The notes under the pieces were generated by a model. The model saw only the letters and a program-made list of their open reading frames with translations. It was not told the origin of the DNA and did no database searches. Positions 51,438 to 57,889 of a stretch of DNA of 64,000 nt are shown here, piece by piece. The stretch lies in assembly GCF_900230195.1 (NCBI RefSeq), contig NZ_OCNE01000014.1, forward strand, positions 1-64,000. Direction: 5' to 3'. The DNA comes from Streptomyces zhaozhouensis. GTDB lineage: Bacteria; Actinomycetota; Actinomycetes; Streptomycetales; Streptomycetaceae. Position 1 is the stretch's first letter, and the number at the start of each line of letters is the position of its first letter. Made by a program: the position numbers and the translations under genes.

Positions 51438-51656
51438 ACTGCCTCCCCCTCTGTCATACGACCTGAGAGCTTCGCCCCGCGCACGCGCCGGGCTTGCACC
51501 GTCGGTGAGAACCACCGCGGAAACGCCGTTCCGCCGCCGTCCTGCTTTCCAGAGTGGTTTCGCTCGCGCGGTACGGGTGCCTGAGAGATTCCGGGGAGGA
51601 TTTGCTCCTTCGGCGCCCGGCGCCCCCTGGCGGGGACGACGGAACTCTCCCGCACG
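51438..51656 (-). promoter_or_regulatory. Tandem glycine riboswitch
   Basis: Read on the minus strand, the leader of gcvP has both aptamers. Aptamer 1: GGGAGAGTTCC, GCGCCGAAGGAGCAA, ATCTCTCAGG, GCGAAACCACTCTGG. Aptamer 2: ACCGACGGTGCAAGCCC, GCGAAGCTCTCAGG and ATGACAGAGGGGGAG. These are the conserved elements of the glycine-sensing gcvT motif RNA. The gcvP start lies about 56 bases after aptamer 2. Glycine binding normally turns the gene on. Confidence 0.93.
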
Positions 51657-51806
51657 AGGTCGACAACCGCCTCCGAGACTACCAGCGCGCCGGCGCACGG
51701 CCGAGGGGCGGATCCCGACTGGCCGATCGGCCCGTTGTGGCTTTGGGTAGGAGTCAGGGGGACCGTCCCAGGGGCGCCGCGACCCGGCGCGCAGTTGGAG
51801 GAACCC

Positions 51807-52181
51807 GTGCGAACCGACATCGATCCGCGCGGTCTGATCGGCCGCAAGGCGTTCGACCGCCACGGCCAGAAGATCGGCACCGTGGACGAGGTGTATCTGG
51901 ACGACGCCACCGGCGTCCCCGAGTGGGCCGCCGTGCGCACCGGGCTCTTCACCAGGGACGCCTTCGTGCCGCTGGAGCCCAGCGAGCTGGTCGGCGACGC
52001 GCTGCGCGTCCCGTTCGACCGGGCGCTGATCCGCCGGGCGCCCGACCTCGGCGTCGGCCGCCATCTCTCCCCGGAGCAGGAGCTGCTGCTCTACCACCAC
52101 TACGGGCTGGACCTGCCGCCCGAGGACGAGCCGCCCCCGGACGGCGACTTCGGCACGCTGGCCTCCGACCCGGAGTCCTGA
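51807..52181 (+). CDS. PRC-barrel domain protein
   Basis: A 124-residue protein starting with GTG (VRTDIDPRGL); GGAGG lies 5 bases before. Residues 5-75 form a PRC-barrel (LIGRKAFDRHGQKIGTVDEV, then FVPLEPSELVGDALRVPFDR), and the tail is helical and acidic (LSPEQELLLYHHYGLDL). PRC-barrel proteins of this type occur in many Streptomyces and may bind RNA or membranes; the function is unknown. Its 3' end overlaps the convergent dinB gene by 82 bases. Confidence 0.88.
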   Translation: MRTDIDPRGLIGRKAFDRHGQKIGTVDEVYLDDATGVPEWAAVRTGLFTRDAFVPLEPSELVGDALRVPFDRALIRRAPDLGVGRHLSPEQELLLYHHYGLDLPPEDEPPPDGDFGTLASDPES

Positions 52182-53533
52182 CCGGCCGGGAGGCCCGGCA
52201 CCAGCGGCAGCGGCTCGCCCCGCCGCAGCTCCGGGTCGTCCACGGGGAAGGTCCGCACCCGCCCCGGCGCGCGGTCCTCCGGCCGCTCGAAGCGCACCGT
52301 CACGCGCCCCACCCCGCTGCCCTGCACCCACCCCGGGCCGTACCGCTCGTGCCGCACGTCGAGCCCCGGCAGCCACGTGCGGTCCGGGGCCGGCTCCTCG
52401 TTCTCCTCGCCCCCCGGCGCGCGCGCCGGCTCGGGCGCGGGCGCGCCGTCGGCGGCCGCGCGCTCCGACTGGGCGAAGAGGTCCTCCTGGGTGAAGTCGG
52501 CCAACGCGCTGACGCCGACGCCCAGCAGCCGCACCCCCTCCGTGGTGTCCACCCCCTCCAGCAGCCGCTCGGCCGCCTCCCGCACCACCGCCGGGTCGTC
52601 CGTCGGGCCGCGCAGGGTCTCCGACCGGGTCAACGTGCTGAAGTCGTACCGTCTGACCTTGAGAACGACCGTGCGTCCCGAACGACCGGCCGCCCGCAGC
52701 CGGGTCACGCAGCGCTCGGCCAGTCCGCGCACCTCGAACCTGATCCTGGCGCGGTCGGTCACGTCGACCTGGAAGGTGTCCTCCACGGAGATCGACTTGC
52801 CCTCCCGCTCCGCCACCACCGGCCGGTCGTCGACGCCGCACGCCATCCGGAAGACACCCGCCCCGTGCGCCTTGCCCAGCAGCCGGGTCAGCTCCGCCTC
52901 ACCGGCCCGCACGGTCTCCTCTATGGTGTGGATGCCGGCCCGCCGCAGCACCTCCGCCGTGGCCGGGCCCACGCCCGGCAGCGTCCGCACGGTCAACGGG
53001 GCCAGCAGCTCCCGCTCGGTGCCGGGTGCGATCAGCACCAGCCCGTCCGGTTTGGCCCGTTCGGAGGCGATCTTCGCCAGCATCTTGGCGCCGGCCAGAC
53101 CGACCGACCCGGTGACCCCCGTGACGGCCGCGATCTCCGCCCGCAACCGCTCCCCCACCGCCCGCGCCTCGGCGGCCGTCCCGGCGCTTCCGCCGGCGGC
53201 CAGGTCCACGAACGCCTCGTCCAGGCTGAGCGGCTCGACCAGCGGCGAGAGCCGCGCCAGCAGCGCCATCACCCGCTCGCTGACCGAGCGGTACACCTCG
53301 AACCTCGGCACCAGATACGCCCCGTGCGGGCACAGCCGCCGCGCCTGGGCGGTGGGCATGGCCGAGCGGACCCCGAAGACCCGGGCCTCGTACGACGCGG
53401 TGGCCACCACCCCGCGCGGCCCGATGCCGCCGACGACCACGGCCTTGCCGCGCAGGCTGGGCTTGGCAGCCTGCTCGACGGAGGCGTAGAAGGCGTCCAT
53501 GTCGAGGTGGAGGATCGTTGGCTGACCCCTCAC
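52100..53533 (-). CDS. dinB: DNA polymerase IV (Y-family)
   Basis: A 477-residue protein with GTG start. The catalytic acidic motifs are intact: ILHLDMDAFYASVEQ (palm Asp) and LSLDEAFVDL (Asp-Glu pair). A helix-hairpin-helix region (TLPGVGPATAEVLRRAGIH) and the little-finger domain follow. After the normal end is a C-terminal extension of about 110 residues ending in a Ser/Gly-rich tail. It performs translesion synthesis. No beta-clamp motif was assigned. The extension overlaps the PRC-barrel gene on the other strand. Confidence 0.96.
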   Translation of the reverse strand: MRGQPTILHLDMDAFYASVEQAAKPSLRGKAVVVGGIGPRGVVATASYEARVFGVRSAMPTAQARRLCPHGAYLVPRFEVYRSVSERVMALLARLSPLVEPLSLDEAFVDLAAGGSAGTAAEARAVGERLRAEIAAVTGVTGSVGLAGAKMLAKIASERAKPDGLVLIAPGTERELLAPLTVRTLPGVGPATAEVLRRAGIHTIEETVRAGEAELTRLLGKAHGAGVFRMACGVDDRPVVAEREGKSISVEDTFQVDVTDRARIRFEVRGLAERCVTRLRAAGRSGRTVVLKVRRYDFSTLTRSETLRGPTDDPAVVREAAERLLEGVDTTEGVRLLGVGVSALADFTQEDLFAQSERAAADGAPAPEPARAPGGEENEEPAPDRTWLPGLDVRHERYGPGWVQGSGVGRVTVRFERPEDRAPGRVRTFPVDDPELRRGEPLPLVPGLPAGQDSGSEASVPKSPSGGGSSSGGRSSP

Positions 53534-53609
53534 ACGTTCGATACTGCCCTACCGTGACGGGCGCTGACGTCAGGGTGAACCCGCACCCGGCTGACCGCAC
53601 CCACCACGA

Positions 53610-54275
53610 TCAGGGGCGCACGCGCGCCCTGCGGCGGGCCAGCTCGTCCTCGGGATGCTGCGGCGGGACCACCCGCTCCCCCGTGTCGGCGCGCTCCGCG
53701 TGCAGCTGGGCCAGCGCCGTCTCCACGTCGCTCCACACCGCGCCGACCGCGATGCCGAAGACCCCGCGGCCGCCGCGCAGCAACTCGGCCAGCTCGTCCG
53801 GCGAGCCGCAGCGGTAGACGGCCGCGCCGTCGCTCATGAGCGTCATCTGGGCCAACGTGCCCAGCTCCGCCGTGCGCAGCGCCTCCGCGGTGGCGCGGAT
53901 CGCCTGGAGGGAGACCCCCGCGTCCAGCAGCCGCTTGACGATCTTGAGGACCAGCACGTCGCGAAAGCTGTAGAGCCGCTGTCCGCCCTGGCCGGGAGCC
54001 GGGCGGACCTCGGGCTGGACGAGCCCCGTGCGGGCCCAGTAGTCGAGCTGCCGGTAGGTGATCCCGGCCGCCGCGCAGGCGCTGGGCCCCGGGTAGCCGA
54101 GCCGCTCACGCGGCGTCTCCTCCCGGGGGCCCGCCGGGGGTGCCACCGACTGCCGCAAGCCCGGAAGGGGCGCGGCACCCGGAAGTGCCGTGCTGCCCCC
54201 GACCGCCCTGCTGTCGCCGTCACCTGTCACGCCGGCCTCCGTTCCACATGTCCCGACCGTGCCCTCGTCACTCAC
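53610..54275 (-). CDS. MerR-family regulator, Rv1830-like
   Basis: A 221-residue protein with a 55-residue disordered N-terminus. The MerR winged helix spans about 58-130 (GYPGPSACAAAGITYRQLDY, TGLVQPEVRPAPGQGGQRLY, VLVLKIVKRLLDAGVSLQAI). This matches the Rv1830-type MerR conserved beside DUF151 and garA genes in actinobacteria. The C-terminal part (SDGAAVYRCGSPDELAELLR) binds an unknown signal. It is the only MerR in this block; two are usual. Confidence 0.9.
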   Translation of the reverse strand: MSDEGTVGTCGTEAGVTGDGDSRAVGGSTALPGAAPLPGLRQSVAPPAGPREETPRERLGYPGPSACAAAGITYRQLDYWARTGLVQPEVRPAPGQGGQRLYSFRDVLVLKIVKRLLDAGVSLQAIRATAEALRTAELGTLAQMTLMSDGAAVYRCGSPDELAELLRGGRGVFGIAVGAVWSDVETALAQLHAERADTGERVVPPQHPEDELARRRARVRP

Positions 54276-54373
54276 CGGCTGTCACGATGAGTAGGCACAC
54301 AGCGCTCCTCCCAAGACATGCCCCACTGAAGCTAGGTATCCACACCGAACGCGTCAACGATCGCCACGCGCGG

Positions 54374-54847
54374 CTACTGGCTGCTGGTACCGAAGTCCTC
54401 GGGGGAGATCTGGTCGAGGAACTCGCGGAACCGTTCCACCTCGTCCTCCTGCTCGTCGGGGATGATGATCCCGGCGTCGTCGAGCACGGCGTCGCTGCCG
54501 TAGATCGGCGTGCCGATCCGCAGCGCGAGCGCTATCGCGTCCGACGGGCGGGCGCTGACCTCGACCCCGCTGGCGAAGACCAGCTCGGCATAGAACACGC
54601 CGTCGCGCAGGTCCGTGATGCGCACGGCACTGAGCTCCTGGTCCACCGCCTCAAGAACGTCCTTGAAGAGGTCATGGGTCAACGGCCTGGCCGGGGTCAT
54701 CCCCTGCTGGGCGAACGCGATGGCGGTCGCCTCTCCCGGACCGATCCAGATCGGGAGGTAGCGATCACCACCGACTTCTCGGAGGAGCACGATGGGCTGG
54801 TTGTTGGGCATTTCCACCCGCACGCCCACGACATCGAGCTGATTCAC
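54374..54847 (-). CDS. Bifunctional nuclease-domain (DUF151) protein
   Basis: A 157-residue single-domain DUF151 protein: MNQLDVVGVRVEMPNNQPIV, LPIWIGPGEATAIAFAQQG, DGVFYAELVF and VSARPSDAIALALR. Homologues (Rv1829) are conserved in this block; a plant member has nuclease activity, but the bacterial role is unsettled. The C-terminal acidic tail (DEQEDEVERFREFLDQI) is typical for actinobacteria. Cytosolic. Confidence 0.94.
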   Translation of the reverse strand: MNQLDVVGVRVEMPNNQPIVLLREVGGDRYLPIWIGPGEATAIAFAQQGMTPARPLTHDLFKDVLEAVDQELSAVRITDLRDGVFYAELVFASGVEVSARPSDAIALALRIGTPIYGSDAVLDDAGIIIPDEQEDEVERFREFLDQISPEDFGTSSQ

Positions 54848-54923
54848 ACAGCAACCCTAGGCCGTGGCCGGTGCATTTGGATAGTCGAGCCTCGATCCCA
54901 CGCGCTCGCGCGCCCCCGCATCC

Positions 54924-55625
54924 TCAGTGCCCCTGCCGTCCGGCGAAGTACACCATCCGGTACTTGCCGATCTGGACCTCGTCGCCGTTGGCCAGCGCGA
55001 CGGAGTCGATCTGCTCCCGGTTGACGTAGGTGCCGTTGAGGCTGCCGACGTCGCCGACGGTGAAACCGCCGTCCGGGCTGCGCCGGAACTCCACGTGGCG
55101 ACGGGAGACGGTGACGTCGTCCAGGAAGATGTCGCTCTGCGGGTGACGGCCGGCCGTCGTGATGTCGCTGTCGAGCAGGAAGCGGGAGCCCGAGTTCGGT
55201 CCCCGGCGCACCACGAGCAGGGCCGAGCCCGCGGGCAGCGCGTCCACCGCGGCCTGGGCCTCCGGCGAGAGCACCGGAACGGGGTGCTGACCGGTCGCCT
55301 CGGCGTCGTACGCCTCCAGGCCGGAGATGGAGATCGTGGAGGTGGTCTCCGACGAGCCCTCGACACCCGGGCGCAGCGGGGCTCCGCAGTAGGAGCAGAA
55401 GCGGCTGTTGGGGGTGTTGGCGTTGCCACAGCGGCCGCAGGCGGGGCCGGCGGCGGCCTGACCCTGGTCCGCTATCCCGCCGGCCCCGGGGACCTCGTCC
55501 CGGAACAGCGGGCGGCCGGGCTCGGACGGCGGCGCCGGGGGCTGGCCTTGCTGGCGGGCGCGGGCCCCTGCGGCACTGTGGGTACCCCTCTGACGCCTGC
55601 CGAACAACCTAGCGAAAAAACTCAC
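54924..55625 (-). CDS. garA: GarA/OdhI-like FHA protein
   Basis: A 233-residue protein from the GTG at 55625 (VSFFARLFGRR, with GAGGGGAT upstream). A zinc ribbon (CGRCGNANTPNSRFCSYCG) lies near residue 85, then the phospho-switch motif ETTSTISI near 113, then an FHA domain at about 150-228 (AGRHPQSDIFLDDVTVSRRH, GSLNGTYVNR). GarA/OdhI binds 2-oxoglutarate dehydrogenase when unphosphorylated and is switched off by PknB/PknG-type phosphorylation of the ETTS threonines. It should regulate TCA flux. The zinc ribbon is an N-terminal extension compared with mycobacterial GarA. Confidence 0.9.
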   Translation of the reverse strand: MSFFARLFGRRQRGTHSAAGARARQQGQPPAPPSEPGRPLFRDEVPGAGGIADQGQAAAGPACGRCGNANTPNSRFCSYCGAPLRPGVEGSSETTSTISISGLEAYDAEATGQHPVPVLSPEAQAAVDALPAGSALLVVRRGPNSGSRFLLDSDITTAGRHPQSDIFLDDVTVSRRHVEFRRSPDGGFTVGDVGSLNGTYVNREQIDSVALANGDEVQIGKYRMVYFAGRQGH

Positions 55626-55789
55626 CAGCGATCCCCTCGCACCTAGCCCGTCCCGCCACCGGTGGCGGGACGGTCCATTCTCTCTCTCCACCGACCACAC
55701 ACGTCATACCGACAACGTGGGTGGTCTTCCTTAAGTTTCCCTCACTGGGCGGCACCGTGATCGACAACCCCCGTGACGTCGGGTTTCGG

Positions 55790-56578
55790 TCATGATGACG
55801 ACTGAGCGTAGTCAGGCTGCTCCGCCGACCGCAAGGCGTCCACGGTCACTGTCTCGGGACGCGTCACTGCCACGGTCGCCTGCTTGTTCTCCAGGGACTG
55901 CACCACACCGCCCGGGATGTTCAGCGCGGGCTCCAGATCCTGGGGCCGGCCGATCGCGTCCACCACGAACGGCGCGCGTATCCGCTCGTCGTCCACGTGG
56001 ACTCCCCCGTTGTGGTCCACGAAGGAGGTACTCGCGACGACGCGCACCCCGTTGATCTGGAGCGCCTCCGCGCCCGCGGCGCGCAGTTCCTGAACCGCGT
56101 CGAGCAACATGTCCGCCGTGACGGCTCCCGTCGGATCGTCGACCCGGAGCGTGATGCCCGGACCCTCGGCGGCCACCGTACCGGCCAGGACGCCCAGTTG
56201 TCGCTCCCGCTCCTCGCTCTGCCGCCTGGCCTCCTCGGCCTGGTCGCTGCTGTTCTCCAGCTCGGTGCGCTGGTCCTCCAGAGTGGACTTCTCGTCCTCC
56301 AGTCGCGCCGAGCGGTCCTCCAGGTCGCTCAGGATGCGCACCAGGTCCTCGGGCCTGGCGCCGCGCAGCGCGGTGTCCTCGCTCCCGGCGGCGCGCACCT
56401 GGATGGCCAGGCCGAGCCCGAGGACGAACAGCAGCACGGCGGCGACCAGCTGGCCCCGGCTGGCGCGCGGCGGCCACAGGGCGGCCCGCAGCGCGGCCCG
56501 GCCGGTGGGGCGGGGCGGCTCGGCGGGCTCGGGCGCGGGCTCCGGGTGCCCGGGGGTGGGCTCGGTCATCGGCCTCAC
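55790..56578 (-). CDS. DUF881 protein, second copy
   Basis: A 262-residue protein. The GTG at 56578 overlaps the sbp stop (GTGA); the ATG at 56569 is an alternative. Residues 30-60 form one membrane helix after a Pro-rich N-terminus (QLVAAVLLFVLGLGLAIQV). A coiled coil follows at about 80-135, rich in Glu/Gln/Arg (SARLEDEKSTLEDQRTELEN). The DUF881 domain covers about 140-245 (VAAEGPGITLRVDDPTGAVT, AEALQINGVRVVASTSFVD). Such proteins pair with sbp and another DUF881 in actinobacteria; a wall or division role is suspected. Confidence 0.9.
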   Translation of the reverse strand: MRPMTEPTPGHPEPAPEPAEPPRPTGRAALRAALWPPRASRGQLVAAVLLFVLGLGLAIQVRAAGSEDTALRGARPEDLVRILSDLEDRSARLEDEKSTLEDQRTELENSSDQAEEARRQSEERERQLGVLAGTVAAEGPGITLRVDDPTGAVTADMLLDAVQELRAAGAEALQINGVRVVASTSFVDHNGGVHVDDERIRAPFVVDAIGRPQDLEPALNIPGGVVQSLENKQATVAVTRPETVTVDALRSAEQPDYAQSSS

Positions 56579-56907
56579 GCCCCGAAGACGTGGCGGCGGA
56601 TGGCCGCCGCGTTGGAGAAGATCCGGATGCCGAGGACCACCACCACGCCGGTGGAGAGCTGGGCGCCGACGCCCAGCTTGTCGCCGAGGAAGACGATCAG
56701 GGCGGCGACCACCACGTTGGAGAGGAAGGAGACCACGAAGACCTTGTCGTCGAAGACCCCGTCGAGGGTGGCCCGCAGGCCCCCGAAGACGGCGTCGAGC
56801 GCGGCGACGACGGCGATGGGCAGGTAGGGCTCCATCCCGGTCGGCACCACCGGGCGGGTGACCACCCCGATCACGACGCCCAACACCAGGCCCAGCACGG
56901 CGATCAC
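56575..56907 (-). CDS. sbp: Small basic protein, DUF1290 (sbp)
   Basis: A 110-residue membrane protein starting with GTG (VIAVLGLVLGVVIGVV). It overlaps the preceding DUF881 stop by 4 bases and the following DUF881 start by 4 bases. Three membrane helices alternate with MEPYLPIAVVAALDAVFGG and FVVSFLSNVVVAALIVFLGD, which define DUF1290/sbp. Homologues lie next to ftsZ or in this block. The function is unknown. Confidence 0.92.
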   Translation of the reverse strand: MIAVLGLVLGVVIGVVTRPVVPTGMEPYLPIAVVAALDAVFGGLRATLDGVFDDKVFVVSFLSNVVVAALIVFLGDKLGVGAQLSTGVVVVLGIRIFSNAAAIRRHVFGA

Positions 56908-57836
56908 GGGGCGGTCACCTCTTCCGGGTCCTCGGGGTGGGAGAGCGTTCCCGCGTCCGGCTCCGGGGGGAGCGGGCGGGCGCTGCGGGTGGTCAGGCTG
57001 GGCGCGGCGGGCAGCCGCAGCCCGTTCTCCGTGGAACGCTCCACGCGGATGCCGTAGTCGTCCCGGAGGGTGGTCAGGTAGTGGCCGGCCAGGGTCGCGT
57101 CGAACGCCTCCAGCAGGCCGTCCGGGTCGCCGAGGGCCAGAACGGTGTACGGCGGCACCAGGGGCCGGTTGTCGACCAGCACGGCGTCGCCCGCGGCGCG
57201 GATCGCGGAGAGCGCGGTCAGCCGCTGGTCGTTGACGGTGACGGCCTCGGCGCCGGCCTGCCAGAGGCCGTTGACGACGCGCTGCAGGTCGCGGTCGCGG
57301 ACGCGGCCGGTCTGGGCGAAGCCGTCGTCCCTGGGGCCGCCGGCGGTGCCTGCGACGTCCTCGGCGTCGTCGACGACCAGCTTGACGCCGGGGCCCTCGA
57401 CGGCGCTGGCGCCGGCCAACAGCGCGACCAGCTCGGCGCGTTCGGCGTCCTCGTCGCTGAGCGCCACCCGCTGGCGGGCGTCGACGTCGGAGCGCAGGGC
57501 GTCGACCCGGGCCTGGAGGTCGTCCAGCTGCCGGGTGCCGTCGTGGACGCGTTCGAGCAGCTCCTCGCGTTCCCTGGCGACCGTCGGGGCCGCCTCGCGC
57601 GCCTGGGCGGCGCCCAGGGTGACGACGAGGCCGGCGAGGACCAGGCCGCCGGCCAGCCAGAGCTTCGCGCGGGCGGTGCGCGGCAGCTCTGACCGGCCGG
57701 CCTCCCGCCGCCTGGCCGCCGCCTGGGCGTACCCCTCGTCGAGGGTGTTGTCCATGACGGTGGTCAGTAACGACATGGAGGCGTCGGGGCGCGCGCGGGG
57801 CGCGACCCCCGGCTCCTGCTCTGGCATGGCGCACAT
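56904..57836 (-). CDS. DUF881 protein, first copy
   Basis: A 310-residue protein if read from MCAMPEQE; MPEQ at 57827 or MSLL further in are alternatives, as no ribosome site is obvious. A membrane helix lies at about residues 65-85 (AKLWLAGGLVLAGLVVTLGA), then a coiled coil (ELLERVHDGTRQLDDLQARV) and a DUF881 domain (VEGPGVKLVVDDAEDV, AEAVTVNDQRLTALSAI, VPPYTVLALGDPDGLLEAFD). The whole sbp trio is translationally coupled by 4-base overlaps. Confidence 0.9.
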   Translation of the reverse strand: MCAMPEQEPGVAPRARPDASMSLLTTVMDNTLDEGYAQAAARRREAGRSELPRTARAKLWLAGGLVLAGLVVTLGAAQAREAAPTVAREREELLERVHDGTRQLDDLQARVDALRSDVDARQRVALSDEDAERAELVALLAGASAVEGPGVKLVVDDAEDVAGTAGGPRDDGFAQTGRVRDRDLQRVVNGLWQAGAEAVTVNDQRLTALSAIRAAGDAVLVDNRPLVPPYTVLALGDPDGLLEAFDATLAGHYLTTLRDDYGIRVERSTENGLRLPAAPSLTTRSARPLPPEPDAGTLSHPEDPEEVTAP

Positions 57837-57889
57837 GGTGGCACGCCGGTTGTCCGGAGATCGAATCGGGCCGGTCCACCGGCCCCCGG

